A stretch of 64,000 bases of DNA, from NCBI GenBank assembly GCA_020636375.1, contig JACJXZ010000004.1, forward strand, positions 434,001 to 498,000, read 5' to 3'. Within the stretch, counting starts at the first letter, position 1; every line of letters begins with the position of its first letter. The position numbers and the translations under genes are program-made. The DNA is from Lewinellaceae bacterium. GTDB lineage: Bacteria; Bacteroidota; Bacteroidia; Chitinophagales; Saprospiraceae. This document shows, in pieces, positions 26,231 to 35,728 of the stretch. The notes beneath the pieces are model-generated. The model was given only the letters and a program-made list of their open reading frames with translations. It searched no databases and was not told the DNA's origin.

Positions 26231-29170
26231 ATGCGTGGCTTGACGATTTTCCTTTTTCTGATCCTTTTGGCAATTGCCTGCCTGCCGGAACGGCGTACGC
26301 CGCCGCCGGAATTGCCAGGCCTGGCTGCTTTTTTGCAGGGAGATGCCCAAAACGTAGAGGCTGCCATCAGGAATATGAGCCTGGAACAAAAGCTGGGGCA
26401 GCTGATCATCGTCGCCCGGACGGGGCCGCCCGAACCCCGCCTCCACCAGTGGGTGCGGGAGGGTAGGGTAGGAGGCGTAGCCCTCAGTGGGCTGGAACTG
26501 GAACGCTTCCTGGCCCTGCGGGACAGCTTGCGGCAGGAGTCGCCCTGGCCGCTGTTCTTCACCACTTCCGGCGGCACCCTTTTCAATAACCAATTCTCCA
26601 ATACCGCTCCTTTGCCCGTTATGGACGCCCTGCAGGCTCTGCCTTCCGACAGCCTGAGGCAGTGGCTGCAACATACTTTTTTGCAGCAGGCCGGATCCCT
26701 GGGCATCAACCTGGCGCCGGCCCCTTATCTCAGCCCCCTGGAACAAAGGCTTTCCTTCCCTCCGGAAAACCTGGAATCCTACGCCCGGAATATTAACTGG
26801 CTCGATGAACGACACATTCTTAGCATTGCGGACGGCTTTGCCGCCCTCCGGCTCCTGCAGCCGGTGTGGGGCAGCGCGGAGGACAGCCTCTTCCAGGGCT
26901 TTCAGTATCTGGTTAAAGCCGGGTTAGCCGGTTGCTGGATTCATCCTTCCATCTATGATCAACCGGGCCTGGCTCCCGACGCGGTCAGCCGCCTCTTCCG
27001 GGGGCGCCTGCAGTTCGACGGCCTGCTCCTGGCCCACCTGCGGGCCGACAACCAGCTGGACGAAATCCTGGCTTCCGGCGTCGACATCATCGTTACCCAC
27101 CATAACCCGGATGTCGTGATGAACTACCTCCTGGCCGCTTACCGGTCCGGCGAACTAAAAGAACAGGATTTGCACGCTAAGCTGCGCCGCATCCTGCTGG
27201 CCAGGCAGTGGATGGCCCAGCCGCCCGCCGCTCCTGCTCGCCAGCACCTGCATTCCGCCGCTGTCGCCCGGACCCTGCCCGCTTCCTTGTTCCCAAATGA
27301 AGAAAGCGCCACTGACGGGCCCGGCGGCGGCGGAACGGAATTAGCCCGATATTTTGAGGATGAACACTGGCTGTACTGGCAGCGGCAATTCCAGGAGGCA
27401 TCCATCATTGTCGCTTCCAACCCGGACAGCCTGCTGCCTTTCCGGCAACTGGCCGGCCGGCAGTTCCACGTCTTCCACCTGGGAGGCGGGAATGCCGAAT
27501 GGTTTGATAAGGCTTTCAGAAAATATGCAGCCCTGAACAGCTGGCAGGGCAATACCTGGGAAGAACTCCGGAGCCGGCTGGCCCGGCTGGACGGAGCCGA
27601 GGATGTGGTGCTCGTGCTGCACGATTACGCGCTGGACAGCCTGCAGGCTGCCGCCCTGCTGTCCTTCGCCCGCCGCCTGCCGGTAACGCTGGTGAATTTC
27701 CAGCGCCTGGAAAACCTCGCGCTCCTGGACACGGCCCTGGCCGTCGTCCACTCCTTTGACGGGCAGGGGCGCTGGCAGGAGCCGGCAGCACAGGCGCTTT
27801 TCGGCGGAATCCCTTCCGTGGGAAAACTCCCCTACACCCTCAACCGGCACTTCCTGCGGGGGCAGGGCCGGGAATTGCCGCAGGTAAGGCTTCGCTACGG
27901 GCTTCCGGAACAAGCCGGCATCGCTCCCGAAAAACTGGTGGGCATTGACGCTGTCGTCCAGACGGCAATCGACGATTTTGCCTTTCCGGGATGCCAGGTC
28001 GTCGTTGTAAAAGACGGCACCGTTGTTTTTGACAAAGCATTGGGCCACCACACCTACAGCAAAGAACAGCCGGCCAGCCCGGGCGACCTTTACGACGTCG
28101 CTTCAGTAACCAAAGTGGCCGCCACCACCCTGGCGGCGATGAAGTTGTACGAAGAAGGCGCCATCAGCCTCAACGCCCGGCTGCGCTCCCAAATGAGCCT
28201 GCCGCGCAGCTCCCGCCTCCGCAACCTGACCGTGAAGAAACTCATGACCCACCAATCGGGCCTCCAGCCTCACATGCCGGTCATCCCGTATCTGTTGTAC
28301 CGGGACATGGAAAACACGGATTGCAGCCGGTATTTCTGCGGCCATCCATCCGATACCTTCTCTGTTCAGGTAGCCGATGCTTTTTACTTCGACCAGCGCT
28401 ACCGGGACAAAATCCTCCGGGATGTGCACCGCCTGCGCCCCCGCTTCCGGTACCGGTACAGCGACGTCAATTTTATCCTCCTGCAGCAGTTGGTGGAAGA
28501 AAAAGCCGGCCTGCCTCTCGATTCATTGGCCGAAGCACAGTTCTACCGCCCGCTTGGCCTTCAGCACACCGGCTTCCGGCCGCTTCTGAAATGGGACAGC
28601 AGCGAGATCGTCCCTACCCAGCTTGACCGCCGCTGGCGCCACCAGCTCGTCCATGGATACGTCCACGACGAAACCTCGGCCCTGCTGGGCGGCGTTGCCG
28701 GCAATGCCGGCCTGTTTGCCACCGCTGAAGACCTGGCGGTGGTCTTCCAGATGCTGCTCAACGGCGGCGCCTACGGCGGCGAACGCTACCTGGAGGCCGA
28801 AACCATCGAATACTTCACCAGCGCCCGCCATGGCAACCACCGCGGCCTGGGCTTCGATAAACCCGACGACGAAACCATCGATAACGGAAAATTCCCGGGA
28901 CAGATCAGCAGGGCGGCCTTCGGCCATACCGGCTTTACCGGCACCTGTGCCTGGGCGGACCCCAAAAGAGGCCTCATCTTTGTTTTCCTCTCCAACCGTA
29001 TCCACCCGGACATCAACAACCGGAAAATATTCGAGAAGAGGATCCGCGAACGCATCCACCAGGTGATCTACGATGCCCTCGACACTTATGTGCCGGAGCT
29101 GCCGGCCTTGAGTGATGCAGGGAATGAAGGAATCTTGCCCGGCCGGGGCACGAGGGCGGAGCTGGAATGA
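26231..29170 (+). CDS. GH3-like / class C beta-lactamase-like fusion lipoprotein
   Basis: 979 residues, lipoprotein signal (LAIAC, C17). Residues ~45-330 follow a glycoside hydrolase family 3 N-terminal domain (MSLEQKLGQLIIVAR, GGVALSGLELERFLALRDSLR). The NagZ-type KHFPGHG motif and the catalytic ITDAL aspartate cannot be found; the corresponding stretch reads LLLAHLRADNQLDEIL. Residues ~350-560 are a GH3 C-terminal-like domain. Residues ~575-960 are a serine hydrolase of the beta-lactamase/penicillin-binding fold with S625-V-T-K628, Y743-S-D and H899-T-G. Such fusions occur in Bacteroidota and are thought to act on peptidoglycan. Here the hydrolase half looks active and the GH3 half probably inactive. 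Confidence 0.8.
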   Translation: MRGLTIFLFLILLAIACLPERRTPPPELPGLAAFLQGDAQNVEAAIRNMSLEQKLGQLIIVARTGPPEPRLHQWVREGRVGGVALSGLELERFLALRDSLRQESPWPLFFTTSGGTLFNNQFSNTAPLPVMDALQALPSDSLRQWLQHTFLQQAGSLGINLAPAPYLSPLEQRLSFPPENLESYARNINWLDERHILSIADGFAALRLLQPVWGSAEDSLFQGFQYLVKAGLAGCWIHPSIYDQPGLAPDAVSRLFRGRLQFDGLLLAHLRADNQLDEILASGVDIIVTHHNPDVVMNYLLAAYRSGELKEQDLHAKLRRILLARQWMAQPPAAPARQHLHSAAVARTLPASLFPNEESATDGPGGGGTELARYFEDEHWLYWQRQFQEASIIVASNPDSLLPFRQLAGRQFHVFHLGGGNAEWFDKAFRKYAALNSWQGNTWEELRSRLARLDGAEDVVLVLHDYALDSLQAAALLSFARRLPVTLVNFQRLENLALLDTALAVVHSFDGQGRWQEPAAQALFGGIPSVGKLPYTLNRHFLRGQGRELPQVRLRYGLPEQAGIAPEKLVGIDAVVQTAIDDFAFPGCQVVVVKDGTVVFDKALGHHTYSKEQPASPGDLYDVASVTKVAATTLAAMKLYEEGAISLNARLRSQMSLPRSSRLRNLTVKKLMTHQSGLQPHMPVIPYLLYRDMENTDCSRYFCGHPSDTFSVQVADAFYFDQRYRDKILRDVHRLRPRFRYRYSDVNFILLQQLVEEKAGLPLDSLAEAQFYRPLGLQHTGFRPLLKWDSSEIVPTQLDRRWRHQLVHGYVHDETSALLGGVAGNAGLFATAEDLAVVFQMLLNGGAYGGERYLEAETIEYFTSARHGNHRGLGFDKPDDETIDNGKFPGQISRAAFGHTGFTGTCAWADPKRGLIFVFLSNRIHPDINNRKIFEKRIRERIHQVIYDALDTYVPELPALSDAGNEGILPGRGTRAELE

Positions 29171-29211
29171 GGGCCTTCCTTTAACGTGAGTCCGGTCGAA
29201 CGCTGGACAAG

Positions 29212-29280
29212 TCGCTGTTGTCAGTTGATTGTTCCCGGGAACCGACAACGGTCAACAGGCAATCAACAACGATCAACAAA
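29212..29280. repeat. GTTG/CAAC word hairpin between convergent genes
   Basis: GTTGTCAGTTGATTGTT is mirrored by AATCAACAACGATCAAC around a CCCGGGAACC loop region. It is the same type as 907-969 and likewise between two convergent genes. Confidence 0.5.
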
Positions 29281-29332
29281 ATCAGGGTTTTGAGCCGATA
29301 TATTCTCGAATGTATTCCGAACTGGCGTTCCT

Positions 29333-30544
29333 TTACTCCATCAACCCCTCCATCAACCAATCCGCCAGCAACTGCCGGTTTCTTTCGACGATGATCCGCT
29401 GCTGGTCGTAGGCGTTGCGGATATTGGCCAGCTCGATGTAGACGGAGTTGGTTTTGGTTTCCCGCAGCATGTGGAGGTCCCGGGAAGTCACAGTGCCCCG
29501 GTATTCCCGCGATTGCTGGTATTGCTTGTATTTGTGTTTCAGGGAGCGCAGCAGGTTGAAGGCGATGCCGCGGCTGGCGGGGCTGCTGGCGTGGTGGTAG
29601 AAGTAAACATCCGTGCGTTCTCCTTTTCCGCGGGAATCCACATGGATGATAATGGTAGTTTGTTCGGTGACGCCTGCCCGGCGGTTTTGTTCGTACAACT
29701 CATTGATGATGTCGGACCGCTGAAAAAGCCGCGGCTTCTGCTGGCGCACCATCTTTATGCCGCCCCACAGGACCTCATCGTAGTCGCATTCCAGGAATTT
29801 CCCTTCCCGGATGCCGTCGTTGTCGTCCCGGGTGATCATGTAGGCAGTGGCGCCATGGGCCACCAGGTTGCGGCACAGGCGCAGGGCTACGTCGTAGGCG
29901 TATTCGTCCTCGCAAAGGGTATAATCGCCTCTCCGGCCCATAGCGCCGGGGTCGGGGCCGCCGTGGCCGCCGACGATGTAGAACACTTTGCCCCGGAGCT
30001 TATTGCTCACCAGCGGCGTGTAGGCATATTTGGGGCCGAAGATGGGGAACTTGCGGTTGCCGGCGGCAGCGCCGGCCGTATTGTGTTCTTCCTCCGGAGA
30101 ATTCTCCACGGGAGACGGTATGCTTAGGTCCGATTCCGGGCAGTTGAGTTCGTGGTATGGCACCCACAGGATGCGGTCTTTTTTGAAGGACTCCGCCCGC
30201 ATTCTCCTCTCCAGCATCAGCTCGTTGTACTTTTGTATCCGGACTGCGGTGTTCCAGTCGTTGATGCCGATGCTGGACCGGATGGTCTTGCCGTTGAAGG
30301 TATAAATGAGAATGGGCAGCTGGTACTTCCTGCCTACGATGAGGTGGGAATTTTTCTTCAGGTCGTTCAGCCGGTAAAAATGGTCAAAATTACAGGAGTG
30401 CTGGTCCAGGCTGTAGCGGCGCAGCATGGAATAAATGCCGTCGCCCGGCATGGCTTCGGCCAGGAAGTAATCCGGCCCGGAGATTGCCGGCACCGGCGCG
30501 GCCAGTATGGTTATCAGGGTGAGGAGTGATATGGTTCGCTGCAT
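29333..30544 (-). CDS. LysM-type N-acetylmuramoyl-L-alanine amidase (Amidase_3)
   Basis: 403 residues from ATG 30544 (MQRTISLLTLITILAAPVPA, signal peptide); upstream in-frame codons are not protein-like. Residues ~27-80 resemble a LysM cell-wall-binding module (GDGIYSMLRRYSL ... FYRLNDLKKNSHLIVGRKYQLPI). Residues ~183-400 are an Amidase_3 domain with zinc ligands H194 (GGHGGPDPGA), E214 (CEDEYAYDVA) and H301 (IIIHVDS), and catalytic E371 (VYIELANIRN). It should cleave the amide between MurNAc and the stem peptide, probably in the periplasm during growth or division. Confidence 0.85.
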   Translation of the reverse strand: MQRTISLLTLITILAAPVPAISGPDYFLAEAMPGDGIYSMLRRYSLDQHSCNFDHFYRLNDLKKNSHLIVGRKYQLPILIYTFNGKTIRSSIGINDWNTAVRIQKYNELMLERRMRAESFKKDRILWVPYHELNCPESDLSIPSPVENSPEEEHNTAGAAAGNRKFPIFGPKYAYTPLVSNKLRGKVFYIVGGHGGPDPGAMGRRGDYTLCEDEYAYDVALRLCRNLVAHGATAYMITRDDNDGIREGKFLECDYDEVLWGGIKMVRQQKPRLFQRSDIINELYEQNRRAGVTEQTTIIIHVDSRGKGERTDVYFYHHASSPASRGIAFNLLRSLKHKYKQYQQSREYRGTVTSRDLHMLRETKTNSVYIELANIRNAYDQQRIIVERNRQLLADWLMEGLME

Positions 30545-30724
30545 CGTCGTCCAGGCACATTTTTGGGGGTGAAAATCGCAATCGGTTTTCAGGCTAACAA
30601 AAATAACGGCGAAAAGATAGGCAAAATGAAGGAATTTGACAACGGGGCAGGGCTTAACCGCGATGACCAATGTCACTGCTTTTTTCCTGTTAAGTTGCGA
30701 TCTTCTTTTGTCAATACATGGCTT

Positions 30725-31333
30725 ATGGCAATACCGAAAAGCAAATTTGTCGAATTGGACAACAGCCGGCCTATCTGGGAACGGTTCTTCACCGTAGCTC
30801 CCCTGGTGGTCGTCGGCACCAGGGAAGGGGAAAGCTATGACATGGCGCCCAAGCACATGGCGATGCCTTTAGGGCAGGACAATTTTTTTGGCTTCATCTG
30901 TACGCCCCGCCATTCTACCTACCATAATGTCAGGCGCGAGGGTTTTTTCACCGTGAGCTATCCCAAGCCCGGCCAGGTAGTGCTGGCCAGCTTGTCGGCT
31001 TCTCCCCGCTGCGGGGAAGGCGGCGATGAAAAGCTCATCCTGCAGGGGTTGCCGCTGCGCATGGCGCCCTCCGTCGATGCGCCCTTCCTGGAGGGCAGTT
31101 ACCTGTTTTTTGAATGTAAACACCTGAAGACCGTGGATGGCTTCGGGCAGCACAGCCTCATCTGCGGCCGGATAACGGCCGCTTTTGTGGATGAGGCCTA
31201 TCTGCGGACTTCAGAGCAGGACGAACAGGAACAAATCTACCACTCGCCCCTGCTGGCCTACCTGGCCTACGGGCGGTTTGCCGAAATACGGGAAACCCGG
31301 GCTTTTCCCTTTCCCCGGGACTTTAAAAACTGA
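30725..31333 (+). CDS. Flavin reductase-like (FMN-binding split barrel) protein
   Basis: 202 residues from ATG 30725 (MAIPKSKFVELDNSRPIWERFFT); earlier in-frame codons would overlap the divergent amidase promoter region. It resembles flavin reductase-like split-barrel proteins: FFTVAPLVVVGTREGESYDMAPKHMAMPLGQDNFFGFICTP, then STYHNVRREGFFTVSYP. Such proteins bind FMN and reduce it, or use it on small substrates. The next gene begins 4 bp after its stop, so the two are almost surely co-translated. The reductant and substrate are not evident. Confidence 0.78.
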   Translation: MAIPKSKFVELDNSRPIWERFFTVAPLVVVGTREGESYDMAPKHMAMPLGQDNFFGFICTPRHSTYHNVRREGFFTVSYPKPGQVVLASLSASPRCGEGGDEKLILQGLPLRMAPSVDAPFLEGSYLFFECKHLKTVDGFGQHSLICGRITAAFVDEAYLRTSEQDEQEQIYHSPLLAYLAYGRFAEIRETRAFPFPRDFKN

Positions 31334-31337
31334 GGCT

Positions 31338-32495
31338 ATGGAAGCGGACGTTCAGAACATCCGGCATTACCTCCGGGAGCAACGCCCGGCCATGGAAGCT
31401 TTCCTGCGGGGGCTGGCAGCCCTGGAGACCCCTTCCCGCGACCCACAAGCGCAGGACGCTCTGTTTGAAATCCTGGCGGCGAAGTTCAGAGGTCTGGGCT
31501 TTAAATGCCTGCGCATGCCCGGACGGCAAACCGGCGGTTACCTCCTTGCCCGGCCCGCCCGGCGGCAACGCGGCCGGCCGGTGCAGCTGCTGATCGGCCA
31601 TGGCGACACGGTCTGGGAAAAGGGGACGCTGGAAAAAATGCCGATCGGGCAGGAAAACGGGCGGCTAAGCGGGCCGGGCATCTTCGACATGAAAGCCGGC
31701 CTGGCCCAGATGGCCTTCGCCTTACAGGCCATTCGGGCTTTGGGATTGGAGATGGCCGCCACGCCGGTCTGCCTGGTCAATTCCGATGAGGAGATCGGCA
31801 GCCGGGAAAGCACGCCTGCCATCCGCCGGCTGGCAAGGATCGCAAGGCGGGTCTTTGTGCTGGAGCCTCCCCTGGGGCTGGAGGGCAGGCTCAAGACGGC
31901 CCGGAAAGGCCTGGGCCGCTTCACCCTCACCGTCCGGGGCAAGGCTGCCCACGCGGGGCTGGACCCCGGTAAAGGCGCCAGCGCCATCCTGGAACTTTCC
32001 CATCAAATTCAGCGCCTGTTCGCCCTGAACGAACCGGAAAAGGGCATCACCGTCAACGTGGGACTGGTGGAAGGCGGCATTTCCCCCAATGTGGTGGCGC
32101 CTACCAGTAAGGCGGTGGTCGATGTGCGGGCACCCACCCAGGAAGACGCCAGCCGCCTCAGCGAGGCTATCCTTAGCCTGCAGCCGGCCACTCCGGAAGT
32201 CGCCCTGGAAGTAGAGGGCGGCTTCGGCCGCCCGCCGATGGAACGGACGCCCCGAAACCGCCGCCTCTGGCAGGATGCCCGGAAAGCTGGCCAAAGGCTG
32301 GGCCTGGATCTGGAAGAGGCGTCCGCCGGCGGCGGATCCGACGGCAACACCGCCAGCCTCTTCACGGCTACCCTCGACGGGCTGGGCACGCCCGGCGACG
32401 GCGCCCACGCCGCTCATGAGTTTATTTTCCTGGACAAACTGGAAGAGCGGACGGCGCTCCTGGCTTTACTGCTGTTGTTGCCGGTGGAAAGTTGA
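31338..32495 (+). CDS. M20-family metallopeptidase (carboxypeptidase G2-like)
   Basis: 385 residues from ATG 31338. All M20 zinc/catalytic positions are visible: H88 and D90 (LLIGHGDTVWEKG), D117 (FDMKAG), E151/E152 (SDEEIGS), E176 (VLEP) and a C-terminal His in GDGAHAAHEF. The dimerisation domain carries GKAAHAGLDPGKGASAI. The order fits carboxypeptidase G2/ArgE-type amidohydrolases that cleave N-acyl or C-terminal glutamate-type bonds. It sits between a flavin reductase-like gene and a DUF1611 gene on one strand. Confidence 0.87.
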   Translation: MEADVQNIRHYLREQRPAMEAFLRGLAALETPSRDPQAQDALFEILAAKFRGLGFKCLRMPGRQTGGYLLARPARRQRGRPVQLLIGHGDTVWEKGTLEKMPIGQENGRLSGPGIFDMKAGLAQMAFALQAIRALGLEMAATPVCLVNSDEEIGSRESTPAIRRLARIARRVFVLEPPLGLEGRLKTARKGLGRFTLTVRGKAAHAGLDPGKGASAILELSHQIQRLFALNEPEKGITVNVGLVEGGISPNVVAPTSKAVVDVRAPTQEDASRLSEAILSLQPATPEVALEVEGGFGRPPMERTPRNRRLWQDARKAGQRLGLDLEEASAGGGSDGNTASLFTATLDGLGTPGDGAHAAHEFIFLDKLEERTALLALLLLLPVES

Positions 32496-32625
32496 GAAGC
32501 TGTTTGAATTTAATACTTCCGGCTGCAAAGGGGGATTTCGGGACCCTGCCGTCGCATTTTTCTCCGGCAATAGCGATGTGCCTGGCGCTCTGGCCAGAGG
32601 GTTCCCGGAAAATCGCAAATCAAAC

Positions 32626-33675
32626 ATGGCAAATCAAACATCAAAAATTATCAGCCCCATGCAATACCAGTTCACGTTCACCTCCCTGGCGCGCAACTCC
32701 GGTTTGATGGACGGCGATTTCGGTACCCGCCCCATTCCGTTCAGCCAGTGGGCAACCGGAGATTTCATTGCGGTCGAACTGATGAAACCAGGATCAGCCA
32801 GCGCCCGCATCGAGCTTCACAACGGGCGCATGATGGATCCGCTGAAGGGCGAGCGCCTGGTCGGCGCGCTGGGCGTCCGCCACGCTACCCTGGAGATAAC
32901 CGGGTCCTGGAGGGCGGTAAAACACCACGAGCGCTTCCACCTCATGACGGCTGCCGGTCTGATCGGCAGGGTGACGTCCGCGTCTACCTTTTCGCCCATA
33001 CCTATCGAAGTCGAATACCTGGGGCATGTCATCCGGCAGGGCGCCAAATGCACCATGCGGAATACCACCGCGCCGGTCCCCGCCCGCCCTTTCAACCTGC
33101 CGGTCGTGCTGATGGTGGGCACCTCCATGTCCGCCGGCAAGACCACCACCGCCCGCATCGTCACCCGGGAACTTCGGTCGATGGGCCTCCGGGTGATCGG
33201 CGCCAAGGTGACCGGCGCCGGCCGCTACCGGGATATCCTGGCGGTCAGGGACGCCGGAGCGGCCGCCGTGTTTGACTTCGTCGACGCCGGGCTGCCTTCT
33301 ACGGTGTGCAGCAAGGAAGAATTCATCCCTGCCCTCGAACACATGTTGTCGCTGATGATGAGGGAGAACGGGGATGTAGCGGTCATCGAGATCGGCGCCT
33401 CTCCCCTGGAACCTTACAACGGCGATGTCGCCATCGACTATATCCGGGAAAACATACACTGCATCATGCTCTGCGCATCCGACCCTTATGCAGTCTACGG
33501 AGTGATGAAAAGCTTCGGCCTGCAGCCCGACCTGGTCAGCGGCCCGGCCACCAACACCATTGCCGCTGTCGAGCTGGTGGAGAAACTGTGCGGCCTGCGG
33601 GCGCTCAACCTGCTGAACCCGAAGAACCGGCCGGCGCTGAGGCAGTTGCTGAAGAACCGGCTTAAATTAATGTGA
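32626..33675 (+). CDS. DUF1611-family P-loop protein
   Basis: 349 residues from ATG 32626; an ATG at 32659 would also fit. An N-terminal beta-rich region is followed by a P-loop VGTSMSAGKTTTAR (165-178), then VIGAKVTGAGRYRDI and VIEIGASPLEPYNGDVAIDYI. This is the DUF1611 layout, whose C-terminal domain resembles dethiobiotin synthetase-type ATPases. One characterised DUF1611 protein (DgcN) acts in D-glutamate metabolism. A role in amino-acid or peptide turnover with the adjacent M20 peptidase is inference. Confidence 0.68.
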   Translation: MANQTSKIISPMQYQFTFTSLARNSGLMDGDFGTRPIPFSQWATGDFIAVELMKPGSASARIELHNGRMMDPLKGERLVGALGVRHATLEITGSWRAVKHHERFHLMTAAGLIGRVTSASTFSPIPIEVEYLGHVIRQGAKCTMRNTTAPVPARPFNLPVVLMVGTSMSAGKTTTARIVTRELRSMGLRVIGAKVTGAGRYRDILAVRDAGAAAVFDFVDAGLPSTVCSKEEFIPALEHMLSLMMRENGDVAVIEIGASPLEPYNGDVAIDYIRENIHCIMLCASDPYAVYGVMKSFGLQPDLVSGPATNTIAAVELVEKLCGLRALNLLNPKNRPALRQLLKNRLKLM

Positions 33676-33679
33676 GGTT

Positions 33680-33770
33680 TGAGGTTAAGGCTGAGGCCAC
33701 GAGCAAGAGATGGCAGCCGCAACCCCTCCAGGGTTCTCAACCTTAACCTCAGCCTCTGCCTCAACTGGCT
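33680..33770. repeat. GAGGTTAAGGC-type word hairpin
   Basis: GAGGTTAAGGCTGAGGCCACG is mirrored by TCAACCTTAACCTCAGCC and CTCTGCCTCAAC about 60 bp later. It follows the DUF1611 stop codon by a few bases. Confidence 0.5.
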
Positions 33771-33789
33771 TCATTTCGCTGAATGGCGA

Positions 33790-33944
33790 CTATACTTAAC
33801 GGCAATAGGTTTTCCCGCATGGCGGGACAGGTAGTGCATTTGCCCTCCCCGCCCCTTAATCCCCTAAAGGGGAAATCCTCCCATAAATGCACTACTTGTC
33901 CCGCACACAAAGTGTCGGGAAAACCTATTGCAGCGGAGTATAAA
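33790..33944. mobile_element. 155-bp palindromic (MITE-like) element
   Basis: The arms GGCAATAGGTTTTCCCG and CGGGAAAACCTATTGC, then GGGACAGGTAGTGCATTT / AAATGCACTACTTGTCCC, give a long hairpin with a short non-pairing centre. Similarity extends outward (TATACTTAAC / GGAGTATA). No coding capacity. Seen once in the window. Confidence 0.7.
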
Positions 33945-33961
33945 TTATGAACAGTACGCCT

Positions 33962-34507
33962 TCATTCCTTAAAATAAACCTCCAGGTTTCCTGCCCCGCT
34001 TATTTTCAGAGGGGTAATAATAAGTGGATAGGCAAGATCTGATTTAAAAGAAGTTGTGTAAGGTTCCTGTCCTTCCGGGCTGAAGTAGAGGAGCCCCGCA
34101 TTGGTGAAGCCTCCCGGATAATGCCCTCCCTCCGCATTGAGGTTTTCCTGATGGCAATATTCATAATGAAAACTACCTTCTTCTTTTCCGGCGACAGGGG
34201 GTAGGGTATCGTTATCCACTTCCCGTACCAGGAAATACTCCATCGAATAAGTTGAATCTTCGAACACCAGGTTGAAAAAGGAACAACTGTCGCTCTGGCA
34301 GTCAGAGGGAGAAGTATCCTGAAATTCATTTCCGTATTGCCAGACGGCGAGAGCCAGTTGCCAGGGTTTGTGCAGGCGTTCGAGATAAGTCAGGCCGCAT
34401 TGGGCTTCATCTGGTTCAGCCTGTTCCTTCCGGCAGCCTGGCGCGAGAAGTAATGTGATGAAAGATACAATAGGCAAAAGGAGAGAGAGAATAGCGCGAT
34501 TTTTCAT
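33962..34507 (-). CDS. Hypothetical lipoprotein
   Basis: 181 residues from ATG 34507 (MKNRAILSLLLPIVSFITLL). The lipobox is LAPGC (C25). The mature part has no family I recognise; it has several cysteines (CGLTYLERLHKPWQL, DCQSDSCSFFNLVF, YCHQENL) that could form disulfides, and it is beta-rich. The gene stands alone between a palindromic element and the YeeE pair. Confidence 0.65.
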   Translation of the reverse strand: MKNRAILSLLLPIVSFITLLLAPGCRKEQAEPDEAQCGLTYLERLHKPWQLALAVWQYGNEFQDTSPSDCQSDSCSFFNLVFEDSTYSMEYFLVREVDNDTLPPVAGKEEGSFHYEYCHQENLNAEGGHYPGGFTNAGLLYFSPEGQEPYTTSFKSDLAYPLIITPLKISGAGNLEVYFKE

Positions 34508-34708
34508 GGCTCCAAGGTTTTGTTGCCTAAAATTACTCAAATTCAAACAGTTTTAAGAGCCGGGCTAACGAAAATCACTGCTACCGGCTGACATAAATCA
34601 CCCTCTTGTGTAACGGGTATCACATTAATGAATCATCCGGGTGCCCTAATTTTGAGGTGTACAAAGGGGGGGTCAAAACAAGCCTCCAAATCATAAAAAA
34701 CCAGAAAA

Positions 34709-35299
34709 ATGGTACCCGATTTTCTCATCCAGTTCAAGGAATTCATCAGCCAGCCCTGGCCCTGGTGGGTTGCCGGGCCGATGATCGCGCTGATCATGTT
34801 CATCCTGTTGTTCTTTGGCAAGGAGTTCGGCATCTCCGCCAACCTGCGGATCATGTGCGCCGCCGACGGGGCCGGTGAGTTCTCCGATTTCTTCAAATTC
34901 GACTGGCAGTCGCAGGGCTGGAACCTGATGGTCGCCCTGGGCGCTATGTTCGGCGGATATATTGCCTCTCATTATTTTCTGGGCGGCAGCGATGTGGCCC
35001 ACGTGTCGGCCGCTACGGTGGAAAGCCTGAAGCAGCTGGGCTTAAACTATGAACCGGGGAATGTGCCGCTGGTCCCGGAATTCTACAGTTGGGAGAGCCT
35101 CTTTACCCTTCGCGGGCTGATCATCATCGTGGGCGGCGGCTTCCTGGTCGGTTTCGGCGCCCGCTATGCCGGGGGCTGTACTTCCGGGCACGCCATCAGC
35201 GGCCTGTCGGCCCTGCAGTTGCCCTCCCTGATTGCCGTCATTGGCTTCTTCATCGGAGGGTTGGTGATGACCCATCTGATATTCCCCATCCTTTTCTAG
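34709..35299 (+). CDS. YeeE/YedE-family sulfur transporter, first half
   Basis: 196 residues with about four to five membrane segments. The family motif GARYAGGCTSGHAISGLSAL carries C157, and C50 (LRIMCAADG) is a second conserved cysteine. YeeE/YedE proteins move thiosulfate or other sulfur compounds through a cysteine relay. In Bacteroidota the transporter is often split into two genes, as here: the partner begins 15 bp downstream. A TAATTTTG box at 34647-34654 may be the -7 element. No rhodanese or sulfur-oxidation gene is adjacent. Confidence 0.83.
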   Translation: MVPDFLIQFKEFISQPWPWWVAGPMIALIMFILLFFGKEFGISANLRIMCAADGAGEFSDFFKFDWQSQGWNLMVALGAMFGGYIASHYFLGGSDVAHVSAATVESLKQLGLNYEPGNVPLVPEFYSWESLFTLRGLIIIVGGGFLVGFGARYAGGCTSGHAISGLSALQLPSLIAVIGFFIGGLVMTHLIFPILF

Positions 35300-35314
35300 C
35301 CAAAAAATAGCGCC

Positions 35315-35728
35315 ATGAAAATTTCCAGATATATATTCGTCGGCATCCTGCTGGGCGTTACCCTCTATAAAGCAGAAGCCGTTTCCTGGTTCCGCATCTA
35401 TGAGATGTTCCACTTTCAATCGTTTCACATGTACGGCATCATCTTCTCGGCCATCATCGCCGGGATGGGCATCGTACAGCTTATAAAGCGGACGCACATG
35501 AAATCCACGGAAGGGCAGGAGATCACCTTCCATCCCAAGGACCGCAGCGTCCCCCGCTACCTGATAGGGGGCATCATCTTCGGGCTGGGCTGGGCGCTGG
35601 CCGGCGTGTGCCCCGGGCCGATGTTTATCCTGATGGGGAGCGGGTACACCGTATTCGTGGTGTTCCTGGGGGCGGCAATGGCCGGGACTTTTGCCTACGG
35701 GTTGCTGCGGACCAAGCTGCCGCATTAG
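35315..35728 (+). CDS. YeeE/YedE-family sulfur transporter, second half
   Basis: 137 residues with about four membrane segments. The conserved motif LGWALAGVCPGPMFILMGSG carries C99, the counterpart of the cysteine relay. It is translated 15 bp after the first half and is presumably assembled with it in the inner membrane. Confidence 0.83.
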   Translation: MKISRYIFVGILLGVTLYKAEAVSWFRIYEMFHFQSFHMYGIIFSAIIAGMGIVQLIKRTHMKSTEGQEITFHPKDRSVPRYLIGGIIFGLGWALAGVCPGPMFILMGSGYTVFVVFLGAAMAGTFAYGLLRTKLPH

